Assembly (NCBI GenBank): GCA_029378245.1
Contig: JARKIF010000098.1
Span: forward strand, 54,156 to 118,155
From: Roridomyces roridus
Taxonomy: Eukaryota > Basidiomycota > Agaricomycetes > Agaricales > Mycenaceae
Direction of reading: 5' to 3'
Length of the DNA stretch: 64,000 nt
The notes under the pieces were generated by a model. The model was not told the origin of the DNA. It searched no databases and saw only the letters and a list, made by a program, of their open reading frames with translations. Made by a program: the position numbers and the translations under genes. The number at the start of each line of letters is the position of its first letter. Within the stretch, counting starts at the first letter, position 1. Positions 32,001 to 43,500 of this stretch are shown here, piece after piece.

Positions 32001-34594
32001 CAACGAACATGGCATCATGCGTCAGGGTCAACCACAGCCCGCCGCCCTCGGTCGACAGACGATGTCGCCGGAGGCAGGACAATGTCTGCGGCGGCGGATC
32101 GACAACGATGTCCAGTGAAGGCGCCCACGCATCCAGGTCACAACGCAGCTCGCATTCGATGCCAGTCGATCCACTTGCATCGTTGGAAGCGTCAGAGTCG
32201 ACATTGTTCCGGGATCGTCGATTGTTAGATGCTTCGTACTCGACTTTGAAGCTGGACCTCTCGTGGTCGTACCGCATCTCGTTCGCTTTCGCGCCCGATA
32301 GCCGGGTGACTACTGGTGGACCACCGCACTTGATGGCAAATTCCCCAATGCCTGCCAATGCGTTTATCATCAAAGTTGGTATCGACGCTTTGTTTGTCCA
32401 TCCTTTGGGGTCGGATTGCTCCAACAGAGTTAACAGCGTCGTGGTAGGTGAGAGGGTTTCAATTGCCCATCCCTGAATGTCAATCTGCGTTCGGATGATG
32501 TTTGGATCGACCGGTGGGATATTGGGGAACAGATGAGCATCGTCGGCCGAAAAGGAGAACACGTGGATCGTGGTAGGCGACTTGTATACCGTCTTGAGCA
32601 CGACGGAATCGCGACCACTGTAATCAAGTTAAAGATGTGGATGGTGGAAATTAGGATGTTTACTTTGCAGGCCACGCCGGTTTGGTCTTGAAATGCCAGA
32701 GCTCGGTCAAATCGTTGACATCCTCCAGAAGAACGGCGTCTTCATGTTGCTTGTCCCAGAACATCTTGGCACCCGGTGAAACAACAGCGGCGTAGAGATC
32801 CCACAATCCAACTCCTACAAATGTAGCCTCTGCCCGATAGACCACCAGGGTCGGGTCAATCGAGTCAAGTTGAGTTATCGAAACACCTTTGCCTTCCGTG
32901 GCTGGAGAAATTAGTCTAGAGAAATAAAGCGTCTTGGAAAACATACTTCGTCTCCATTTAGCTTCAGGCTCCTGCAAGAGGGACGAAAAATATATGTAGT
33001 TGCGCCTTACACGCGACAAGATGGATTTTTCGGCAGCAGCGGAGCGTTCAGTCGGTGGACGCGGGATGGTAGGCTCGGAAGCAGTGGAACCAAGACTGCT
33101 TGTCGTATGCATGGAAGACGTAGTGTTGAAACTAAGATCGGCCGTGCTCGACACATCCTGCAGAATCTGCTTGGAAATAAAGTAAGATGATGGGTCGCGC
33201 TCCTCGACATCTTGAATGGTCTGAGGGAGACCATTGAGGCGCAACCCAGCAGATGATCCAGAAATCTCCACCACCACTTGAACCTTGAGCACTGAATGCT
33301 CGTCAATCAGGGGCGCGTGTGACAGTCGCACGACAATCTGATCCAACGGCAGGCCCTCCGAAAACTCGGCAGTTGAAGGAAAAGAACTGCTGCGAATGGC
33401 GCGAACGGACCAAGGAAGTCGTTCAACCTCCTCGCTGGACGCCTTGGTCGATACTTGGACGTCCCAACCTTCGCCGGACGGCAGAACACATTCGATGGAC
33501 CGCGTCAGACGTCGTTGCTCTCGAATTGCATGAAGCTCGTCTATCCCTTGTCCAGACGCTGGGTGTTCTTCGTCTTCAGGGATGATGGCATAGTCGACAG
33601 TGAGGGCCTCTCTGTCGAGCTGGAAACGAACGCGTTCGATGGACACTCCATTTCCGTACCCAGTCAGTTTGGGAATTCGGGAGCCGCGCTTCATGACCGT
33701 CTTCAATAAACCCAGGCCCATGGTCGAAAGCTGCTGCAACGCGCTAGAGGACGACCCGAAACTCCACGGTGTTCGTAAATCGTGCTGCCAAAAGCAGGTA
33801 ATACGTATTCTGCCGCCAGAAGAGCTTCGTTTCTTGGATGGATCTCCTGGAGTAGTGGGAAGTTGCGGAGGTGCCAGGTGTTGAATACACCAAGCGAACA
33901 CTGTTGCACATTAAAACTCCTGCCCGGAGAGAAGACTGTGGACTGACAAGTAACGTGTGATCTGACATAGGGTGGGGATGGTCGCAGGTATACTGGTTCG
34001 TCGGGTGAGCGGGGCAGGGAGGTGGAAATGTCGATAAAGGTGGTGGCATCGTGAAATGATCGTGAAATAGTGACCGCGTCTCGCGGACTAGAAGCGTGTA
34101 AGCAACATCCAGAATGGAGCCTTTGGGTCGTACGCACTTTGCGGGCCACCCCAGCGTAAAATTCGTCTTGGCTATCCGAGTATTGTGGTCGAAAATTTCG
34201 AGAAGATGCGCCTCCTCCACCGCTGGGTCCCATTCTTGACGCAGTTCGGGAGTGGTGATGACTGCCTTCCACGGCTCCAGAGACACGGATTCTTCGCCAG
34301 TGGGAACATCCAACACGAGACGGTACACGTCGCCCCCTGCTTTACTGTTACGGTGGACAACGACGTCACCTACTTCGGGAACGGCAGCCACCCGTGCCTT
34401 GCCCTTCTTGGACGGGTCTGTTGAAGCAGAGAGTCTCTTCCATTCCGCAGACGAAGAGGAAGTAAGGAGTTGGCGGAACTGGGTCTCGGCGCCGCTCAGC
34501 GCAGTGTACCAAGACTGCCGCAGCCTGGGGCACACGAAATGAGAACGAGACGCGGAGTAGCAGTGCAGAAATCGGACCTGGAGCCATCTGACAT
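29069..34594 (-). CDS. Large START-domain lipid-transfer protein with a C-terminal membrane anchor
   Basis: Start at 34594 (a 17-nt first exon, MSDGS, then a 53-nt intron), stop at 29069. Exons 34524-34140, 34089-33955, 33900-~32665, ~32618-29786 and three short ones. Two START-like modules are visible. First: FTLGWPAK, then [20 protein letters not shown] near residues 120-180. Second: [57 protein letters not shown] folds carry sterols or phospholipids. The C-terminus has one membrane helix ([18 protein letters not shown]) followed by a short cytosolic-type tail, suggesting a protein held at a membrane contact site. About 1,700 residues, long for the family. In-frame retention of a 45-nt intron near 32902-32946 is possible. 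It is transcribed away from the pyridoxal kinase gene from a very short shared promoter. Confidence 0.85.
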
Positions 34595-34680
34595 TTGGAA
34601 AGTGGTGTGTGGTGCAAGACGCGCTCGCTTGCTGCGCGGTTCTCGGACCGAACGTGAATCACTTCCTTTCTTCGAACAAA
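34595..34680. promoter_or_regulatory. Divergent promoter of 86 bp between two start codons
   Basis: The ATG of the START gene (34594, minus) and that of pyridoxal kinase (34681, plus) are 86 bp apart. Both genes must share this stretch, or take their promoter from each other's 5' region. A TTCGAA box lies at about 34672. No TATA box is seen. Confidence 0.6.
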
Positions 34681-35940
34681 ATGGGTCGAGTTCTCAGCAT
34701 CCAATCTCATGTCGTCTTTGGCTACGTGGGAGGCAAGGCCGCTGTATTTCCCTTGCAATGCCTCGGTTACGACGTGGATGTACGCTCTATTCCATCTGTT
34801 GAAAGGCCTGAACCACAATAAACCAGGTAGTGAACACCGTCAATTTTTCCAACCACTCAGGTGCGCAAGCTGAATCGTCCCGGATATACTGCTCCATCTT
34901 CCCCAGGATATGGGCGATTGGGCGGTACAAGATCGACCGCAGCGGAACTGGGCCAAATCTTCGAGAGCTTGGAACAAAATCTGCTTCTGCTCCCTGACAG
35001 ACTGCTCACAGGTCACTCTCGTCGCATGAGCTCAACGTTGGTGTTAAATTCCGCCCACCATCAGGTTACATACCCGGTGCTGAAGGGCTCACCGCCGTTG
35101 CCGATCTTGTAGAGAAACTCAAGTCCAAGAGACCGGACATTATCTATCTTTTGGATCGTGTGTGCCGTTCCGTCTTGCTATTCCACCAGCTCATTTCCTC
35201 AGCCGTACTTGGTGACTCGGGACGCCTCTATGTCGCCCCAGACGTTATTCCAATCTACCGAAGGATGCTTCCTCTCTCAACCATAATCTCCCCGAACTGG
35301 TTCGAAGTCGAGTAAATACTTTGCTCTAATCCCATTCCCTTGCTCAATTCTCCTTAGAACCCTCACAGACATTGGTCTGAAAGACCTCCCTTCTCTCCGG
35401 CGGGCCCTCACCATCCTACACCAAGATTACCACGTCCCAAACGTCGTAATCAGCTCAATCCCCCTCTCCCCGTGGCTCAAAGACGCCCTTCCCTCAAGCA
35501 TATCCTCCAATCTAGATCCAGACGCGAACCACCTTTTGTGTATCGCCTCATCAGCAACAGACACCTCAACCCCATCTCTAGTCCACGCACAAACCGTCCA
35601 GCAGCTCCCAGGCTACTTTTCCGGCGTCGGAGACCTCTTCTCGGCCCTCCTCCTCGCACACTACGACCCCCAGTCCCCTTCCGCGGTGTCACGTGCCGCC
35701 TCGCAAGCGCTCACAAAAACGCATGCAATGCTCCGTCTGACGCACGAATACGCCGAAACACTGCCAGAGGAGGACCGGCAGGGGACTGATGACGAAAAGG
35801 ACGCGGCAGACCCTCTCCGAAAGGTCCGACGCATGCGCGGAAGGGAGCTCCGGCTCATCCAGGGTCAGGATATCTTGCGCGGTATCGGGCTGCAGGATAC
35901 CAGGGAGCTGGAACCTTGGGCAGACTTTTGGGCATCTTAG
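34681..35940 (+). CDS. Pyridoxal kinase
   Basis: Six exons with 45-57-nt introns, starting 34681-34779 and 34827-34860. It phosphorylates pyridoxal, pyridoxine and pyridoxamine with ATP in the cytosol, the salvage route to vitamin B6 cofactor. The sequence is typical of the ribokinase-like PdxK/Bud16 family: [20 protein letters not shown] at the N-terminus, [18 protein letters not shown], the [11 protein letters not shown] loop, [14 protein letters not shown], and the anion-hole motif [18 protein letters not shown], in which the aspartate of G(V)GD is the catalytic base. Length is normal for fungi. All introns join in frame, and no damage is seen. Confidence 0.93.
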
Positions 35941-35952
35941 AGCTTTCCCTTA

Positions 35953-36048
35953 GACATACTTTATACCGAATTAATTGTGGGAAACCTGTTCGTACACTTT
36001 GACATACTTTATACCGAATTAATTGTGGGAAACCTGTTCGTACACTTT
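35953..36048. repeat. Perfect tandem duplication, 2 x 48 bp
   Basis: GACATACTTTATACCGAATT and the next 28 bases are repeated exactly, at 35953-36000 and 36001-36048. It lies between the stops of the convergent pyridoxal kinase and ARP2 genes, so it falls in both 3' regions. Confidence 0.97.
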
Positions 36049-36069
36049 GAAGGATTGAAATATACAGAA

Positions 36070-37589
36070 TCAGTTGTTCTCTCCCCGTCCAAGTTTATCC
36101 AGTGCCCGTGGACCCTGTTCGAACCACTCCTCACGCGATATCCAAAAGTCCTCGCGGTTTTTCATAATGTCAGCCAGTACAGCACCGCCGAGGAAGACCA
36201 TGTGCTTCCGGCGCGGCGGGTCTTCAATCCTAATCTTGAATTTCTGCAATCACTGTATTCAGCAATGGCATGGACAAGAAATAAACCACTGACATTCAAC
36301 CTCGTCGGGTCCCCGTTGAGCACGCGCGTGAGATACAACTGCTTCATCTCCTTTTCGAGACGACTGGGCAGCCCGGGGTACATGCTGGATCCGCCAGAGA
36401 GCACAACATGCTTGTACAGCTCAGTACGGACGTCAACGGCGGCGGCCTGGATGGTTTGGAAGAGCATTTCTGTGATGATTTATAGCACAAAGAAAGGAGA
36501 GGACGAGAGGACGACGCACCTGCCATGCCAGGTTGCTCAACATCGACCAAGTGCGGCTGGAACATGCACTCGGGGGCTTCAAATCGTTCAGAACCCACTT
36601 TGATCGTACGTCCGTCTGGTAGCTGAGAACGAGTAAGTGGAATCCGAGTGAAACCGCACGATACACACCTGGTAGCTCTCGACAAGCACCGTGGTCTCCT
36701 CCGACAGTCGCGTGTCCATGTCGAGGTCATAGCTGCCGAATGGTCAGACGGTAGGAAACATCTACATACGACACTCACCTGACGTAGCACAACTTCTCCT
36801 TGATTTCTCGTACAGTCTCAAAGTCGGCCGTCCGGTTGAACGCGTATCCACGCATGAGTAGCAATTTGATCAGATAGCGCGTCACGTCCCGCCCAGCGAT
36901 ATCCAGTCGGCGGGTCAAGTGGGGAAGCGCAAAGCCGCTGTATACGGGCACAATATGCGTCACACCGTCACCCGAATCGACCACGACACCCGTCGTCAGA
37001 CCTGACTTAGTGTGAGTTGGTGTTGCCTTCCGCAGCAACTAGCCACGCACCCTGCGCGTAGAGCGTCAACACCGCCTGAATAGCCACATAAACACCGCCG
37101 AATCCGTACTCCTCAAACATGACCTGGCACATGCGCTGCCTATTGACCTTGGGGTTCATCGGCGGCTCGGTCAGGAGCACCTTCCTCCCGCGTGGGTCGA
37201 CCTTGAGCTTCTCGTCAAAGGTATAGTCCCAAAGATGCTTCATATCCTCCCAGTTCCGCACGATACCGTGCTCCATGGGCTGGGTGACCTGGAGGTAGTT
37301 TCTGTTCGCCGCAGCCTCGTCGCCGACCATAATGTCCTTGATGACTGCGGATCCCACTCGCTCCTCTGCACGCAATATTGGGCGACCGACGATAGACGCG
37401 AATACTGTAAACCCAGTGAGACCCGGAAGATATCATGCATAATCGAGTCGTGTACCATGTTCGGGGAAATTGGAGCCTGCATATCCCACTTTCACGAACT
37501 GAACACGAGGGATTAGAATGGGGAGATGGGAATGAGAGGACACGCACGCCAGTTCCGTTATCTACGACCAAGGGCACCTCAGAGGCCAT
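36070..37589 (-). CDS. ARP2: Actin-related protein 2 (Arp2/3 complex)
   Basis: Starts at 37589 ([14 protein letters not shown]; first exon 37589-37548), with the second exon [14 protein letters not shown] and several further exons, stop at 36070. The ATP-binding phosphate loops [15 protein letters not shown] and [16 protein letters not shown] are intact, as is [16 protein letters not shown]. The blocks [20 protein letters not shown] and [15 protein letters not shown] are characteristic of ARP2 rather than actin. It is a nucleating subunit of the Arp2/3 complex, which starts branched actin filaments at endocytic sites. C-terminus [18 protein letters not shown]. The intron-rich structure is usual. 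No damage is seen. Confidence 0.95.
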
Positions 37590-37689
37590 CTTGACTGTCA
37601 AATGCGGAGTGGAGAGAAGTTTGTTGTCATAGACTGCGGCCAAACAAAGGAAGCATACACCGCCCACGTCCCAAAAAGGCAGTTTATAT

Positions 37690-38198
37690 TCTATCTACGC
37701 ATACTTGTGGTCCGTATATCCAGTCCAGGCCGTTGATAACACCCGCTGCGTCAACAGACTCTTCAGCTTCAGCCTGAGTCACGTCGTTGACGAGGACTGG
37801 TGTCGCTGAGCAACGGCTTGAAGGTCTGTATGATGTCGTGTTGCGTCGCCCGTTTCACGCCTTGAACGAGTGAATGACAGTAATTTGTCAGCGAAATGTA
37901 TTCAGCGTCGAGGAAGGCACGTAGCACATCAAGGTAACATGAGCCAGTTTATTCACCACGGAGTAGCATATAGGGCTGAATCTTACCCCCACATTCGAGC
38001 TGTATACTTGAATCAACGCTTCGAGCGCCTCCAACGCATTGAAGCGCACACTCTCCACACTTCCTCCCACTTGTCGGTGTGCTTGTTGGACGAAGAGTCG
38101 AGAAACTGATGGACCAGATACTAGCGTTGAGAACAATAAACAAAGCGGTTCGAGATAGCAACGTCCCCGAGCTTGAAAGGTGTGCACAGAGCAGTCAT
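37690..38198 (-). pseudogene. Relic of an Old Yellow Enzyme-type NADH:flavin oxidoreductase
   Basis: In order on the minus strand: a start MTALCTPFKLGDVAISNRF (ATG 38198), like the first beta strand of Old Yellow Enzymes; then VGGSVESVRFNALEALEAL with IQVYSSNVGVRFSP, like the GGSxENRxR-VGxRxSP core; then TFKPLLSDT, and VLVNDVTQAEAEESVDAAGV, like the C-terminal flavin-phosphate part. The frames differ, stops separate them, and the middle of the barrel is missing. The enzymes reduce activated alkenes using FMN. This copy can make no barrel. Confidence 0.75.
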
Positions 38199-38468
38199 TG
38201 TTAACTCGTGGGATGTGGCGCGGAACATGGAATTCAAGTCGTAAACCCGCAGAAAAAGATCGCCGCCAGGTGAAAAATTGCCAACAAAAGCTGCCGGAGC
38301 GCTACTGCTCTTGTGGGCGAAACATAATAAACCTTATTGTCGGGAGGGTTGTCTACTCGTCGCCGGGTCTTGCTCGAGTATGACTGAGGGTGATGTCGAG
38401 AATTTAATTACTCGTTGTCATCAGCTCGGGAGCAATTGTTTGTCTCTTCGCGCGCCCACATCCAGACG

Positions 38469-40445
38469 ATGGATTCCTCTGCCACCATCTACATGCCCGT
38501 CTTCTCTCCTCCAACCCCAGCCGCGTCCCCGGGGCCAGACGCAAATGCCTTCTCCCCCATCCCAATCTCGCTACCCAACAACCCAGTGCTACGCCAGCAA
38601 TACCTGGCTTCGCTACTGCACTCTCTGACCCCTGCCGAGCTACTCTTCGTGTCCACGACCATCGCGCCACTCCTCAAGCGTGATTTCATTGCCGACTTGC
38701 CAACGGAACTTGCGTTAATGGTCCTTGGCTTCATTGACGAGCCGCGCTCACTGGCCCGAGCTAGTCGGGTCAGTCGTCGCTGGAAGACCATGGTTGCTGA
38801 TGAATACCTCTGGCGCGGCATGTGCTTGCGTATTGGATTTGGCAGCAAGGAAGGGGCGCACGGATCGGAGATGGAGGAATTCGCATCCTTGCCCATGGAC
38901 CCTCCCCAGCAATGGCTGGAAGCCAGGAGACGCAGCAAATCAAAGCGACCGTCGCTCCCCCCGCTGAGCCAACCGCCACATTCATTTTCGTACTTTCGGC
39001 ATTTCAAGCAGTCGTACAGTACCAGTAAGCTCGGCGTTATACATGTTGTTGCCAACGCATCCTGATTGTCACTACAGTGATGAACTGGCGCTTTGGGGGT
39101 ACCCTCCTTCGAGCACATCGCATGGCTCCAACAGCTGCCCCTCCGAACGGCAACCCTCCAAATTCGGTCGACGTTATTACATCCGTGGCGCTCGACAAGG
39201 ACTGGGTCGTTGTCGGTCTTGCAAATAGCAAGATTCACGTATTCAGCAGTCGTACCGGTGTCCTTGCCCGCACCCTGATTGGCCATGATGCTGGTGTGTG
39301 GGGCGTATGTCTCGTCAGCCCAGGCGGGTCATGGGTTGGAGAGCGCCCCCACCCGAGGGACAAGCACTCTGTTCCGCCAGTTTGGCATCCTGTCCTGGGA
39401 CTTGACCTTCCGGTCCGTGAGACGGTGCCTATACCATTCCCTGGCAAGCGAAGCTCCCCCTGTTCTGCATCTGACGGCTGGGGCCAGCCAAACTCTCTCG
39501 TAGTCAGCGGCGGATGTGACAAGGACCTTCGGGTGTGGGATGTTCGATCAGGATACCCTATCCACATACTCTCCGGCCATACATCGACCATCCGGTGCTT
39601 GAAGGTCCTGCACAACCGCCCTGTTGCGGTTACTGGCTCGCGGGACTCGACGCTAAGGGTCTGGGACGTGCAGCTAGGGCGAATGCTACGGTCAATGCCC
39701 GGTCACACGGGCAGCGTGCGTTGCCTGGATGTCTGCGGCAACAGGGCCGTAAGCGGCAGCTACGATGCTACCTGTCGCTTATGGAATATTGACACCGGGG
39801 AGTGCATCCATGTGCTACGAGGGCATTTCCACCAGATTTATTCTGTCGCTTTCGATGGCGTAAGGATCGCTTCGGGCGGTCTGGACACGACTGTTCGCGT
39901 ATGGGACGCCCTTTCTGGGTGCGTTTTTTTTTTTTTTGCATCTCGGGCCTACTTTTTTACTAATTCACCTTAGTCAATGCCTTGCTCTCCTGCAGGGCCA
40001 CACTGCACTTGTGTGCCAGCTCCAACTCTCACCCTCCCTTCCGTTCTCCCCGAATGCAGACTCGATCCTTGTCACCGGTGGTTCGGATGGTCGGGTGATT
40101 ACCTTCTCGCTATCGGATTACACGCCGCTGCACCGTATTGCAGCACACGACTCGTCCGTCACGTCCCTGCAATTCGATGCCCGATGGCTTGTCACTGCCG
40201 GGAATGATGGCCGAGTACGATTGTGGGAAATCAAGACGGGCGCATATGTGCGCGAGTTGAGCGAGGCGGGGGAGAGTGTATGGAAAGTATGTTTCGGTGG
40301 AGGGACTGAGGCTGCGGAGAACTCTGCAGTTGCCCCGTCGGGGCATGACGGGGGAGGGGATGTCATTGCCATCATGTGCAAACGTGGTGGCAAGAGCGTG
40401 ATTGAGGTGTGGTCTCAGCGGCCAAAGGATATGTTGCTGTTCTGA
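38469..40445 (+). CDS. F-box/WD40 protein, Cdc4/Fbxw7-like
   Basis: Three exons: 38469-39024, 39079-39918 and 39974-40445; the second intron begins with a run of about 14 T. The F-box is at residues ~78-118 (DFIADLPTELALMVLGFIDE, then RVSRRWKTMVADEYLWRG). WD40 repeats follow: GLANSKIHVFSSRTG, VSGGCDKDLRVWDVRSG, VTGSRDSTLRVWDVQLG, VSGSYDATCRLWNIDTG, ASGGLDTTVRVWDALSG, VTGGSDGRVITFSLSDY, VTAGNDGRVRLWEIKTG: seven or eight blades. In this family the propeller holds phosphorylated substrates and the F-box links them to the SCF ubiquitin ligase. Between the first two repeats is a long Pro-rich insertion. The gene is complete. Confidence 0.92.
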
Positions 40446-40540
40446 GCCTGTCGTGTTATCTTCTTTCCATTTATCTGTTGTTGCATCGATATCTGTATCC
40501 TTTACTGTAGCATTATGGTACACATAACAGGCGATATAAA

Positions 40541-43500
40541 TTACACTTTCATGAACGCAAAGATGGTGCTCAAATCCACCCAACGACGAGCAGATTGGTT
40601 TAGATACTTTTCCACGCACGCCGTTAGGTCTCTCAGAAGCTGGTGATTGCTTACAAGAACAGCCTCGACCGCATCTAAAGCATACATCAGTGCTCCATCC
40701 TTCTCTAGTGAAGAAGAAAGACAATACCTGTCTGCGTCGTTCCCACAGCATTCTTCTTGATTTTTTCTGGATTGAACAGGGAGGCATAGAATCGCAGCTG
40801 GTTATACAACTGCGCGTCCGAGTACTACAGGATAAGATGAGAATCCAAAAAAAAAAAAGAGCAAGAGAATCAACAAAGCACCAACCTCGAAAGAAACCTT
40901 GCCTCGGCAATTCCGCTGCAAGCACCGACGACCGAAAACACCCATCTTGCGTGTTCGACTCCCACACGTCGGGTCATCGCACACTGTCCAACATTCGTAG
41001 AATTTGGCAATTTCTCTCCGTATCTGGGTTTCGAGCTGCATTTCCAAGCTCTTTATAGGCTTTCGACACGCCGGGCATGTGGGACCCGTCGAGAGAACGA
41101 TCGAGTGCTGCGAAAATGGTTCACTGATTGAAAAAAGTACAAGCAATCGCTCTACCTCGCGGTCATGAATCGGTGCAAATTCAAGTTGCCCTTGGCAATG
41201 TCGACACCGGACGAGGAACGCGACGGAATCTTTGAATCGCTCGCTATCGGACATTTGTGAATCGAGAGTCGAGAAGCTCGGTTCGTCTGCTGCGCTGGAG
41301 GACGCTGTTCGATAACGAGCGGGATCCAATCCAAGGCACTCGGCCAACCGAGAGCGGTCAGTGCCCTCCATTGGTTCGCACAATCTCTCAATTGGAGGTA
41401 AAACCTGGTGCCCGAGATAATACTCATAATCTGGATAAAAAGTCAGTACAATTTAAAAAAACATCGGGGACCTTACCAAGTTTCAGCTCATCGCTCTTCC
41501 TGTATTCCTCCGGATGCTTGGCTCGATCAGCCTGCGCCGTCTTTGCCGTTGTCTCTCCCTCTGAAAGGCAAAAGACATAGGGAATGACATCACCATGCCT
41601 GGCATCACCTCCTCGGAGCTTCATCCGGAGAGCGACTTGGACGTGAGGTTGGCCCTTGGCGTCCGGATAATCCTCGGGATTTTTGCCCAAACGTTTGTGA
41701 ACGATGAATTCATCCAGCTTGATCTTGCCGTCTCGTACGTTCTGGCCGACAGTAGTGAGATAGTCGTGTATGTGTTGAACAACGTCTTCTGCAATGTCGC
41801 CAGAGAGGATCTGGTCCAAAACGTACTGAGACACGTTTTTGGACAAGGAGCAGTATTCGCGACGCTTCATATCGAGTCCCTTGACCTCGATCGAAGACCG
41901 CGTCCCATCCTCCACCTTGAGCGCAGCGTACTTTTTCTTCTGCAACAGCAAAAGCCGCTGGAAGATGCCGTCCAGATCAATCTCGAGCAAATCGTACTGT
42001 TCATTCACAGCCCTCTTGAATTTCTCCGAAATCTTGAGCGCCTGATCCAGTTCCGTGACATTGGTGTTCACGAACACCGAGTCCGTATCGCCGTAGACGA
42101 CCTGTGATAAAGTGAGCGATATTATCCGAAATGTGAGAAACACTGACATCCAACTCCAACTTTTCCGCCAGCTCTCGCGTGTGGGTCAGAATCTCGCGTC
42201 CCTTGAAGGTCGTGAGGGCGGCGAGCGGGCGCGCATAAAATCGCGAATATTCAAAACCCAGGCACCCGTACATACTGTTGGCAGTAAGCTTGAGCGCCTG
42301 CTGCCTGATGTCGTACTACGAGAATAGATTAATCCTGCGAAATGGGGTATAAAATGATAAATACCTGCTTGAGCATCACAGGGGGCGTAGAACGATCCTT
42401 CATCAAGGTCTTGACTTGCTTACGGCGACTGACGAGGGTCGCGATCAAACGGGGCAAAACGCCTTGCGCGACTTTGCCACTAGGCGGCTCGGGGATCTTA
42501 TCCTCGCCATCCTCGTTCTGAAAAAAGGTGAGACGGAACAAGCAGTGAGATACAAAGTGACGCTTACAACTTCCTCCTCGACATTGACCGTCGTAAAGTC
42601 GATATTATACTCTTGGATGATGCTGGGATACAGCGAGTTGAAGTCCATAACCAGGATATACTTGTCCCATAACCCGCGCTTGGGCTCGAACACGAGACCA
42701 CCCTTGTACTTGTCGCGTTTCTTCTTGGTCGACTTGCCGCCACCGCCGCCGCCACCTTCTTCGTCTTCGACATCAACAGGCTCCGGTTTGGACTTCTTCC
42801 CCCACGTCTTGTCGGGGCAAATATACTTGAGTCGGTGGAACTCGTGCAGAAGAATGTATTCATTCCGCTCCGCACGACCACCGTTCAAAGTTTTATTCCT
42901 GTATTGAAATCAACTTCTTGAGAACTTGTGAGGGGCGAATTCCTTACCAAGAATTACCCGCCAGGTTCGTAAGCTGCTTCGTCAACGGCAAGATCTGCAC
43001 CTTGGATGCGATTGCCATATGATAATGCGCGTCCATCTCACAAAGGCGGACGAAATTCAGCAAGTTGGTAGGAGTGCTAACGGAGCCGTCAAAATAGCCC
43101 GCGGTCTCCTCCGGCTCGATGTCCTGTCGGTCGAGTTTCAGATGCGTCTTACACATCTCCGTCAACGACCATGTTGTGGATGAGATCATGGACTGGCAGA
43201 AAAAGTGAGCATTGTACACAAACGCTAGGTAGCGTCTTTCTTACCTTGGCACCATCGCTAGCGAGGTCGCACAACAACCGTCCACTCAGGAACTTGATGT
43301 TCGTGCCCTGCCTACCAACGGACGGCCATTTCAATCGGCGGAATCGCCCCAATCTCGACCAATGGTCCGCCTTGAGCTCTCTCATCCGGTGAAGCAATAC
43401 ATCCAAAGAGACGCCCAGGAAATCGTGGCCCACGATCACATCGGGATCAGCTCTGTAAATCGCATCTACAACAAGTTAATATTGCTCAAGAATGTAAGTT

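Noticed and set aside
32902..32946. Whether a 45-nt stretch in the START gene is an intron
   Set aside because: It has GT and AG ends but is also open in frame; left undecided because both readings give a full protein.
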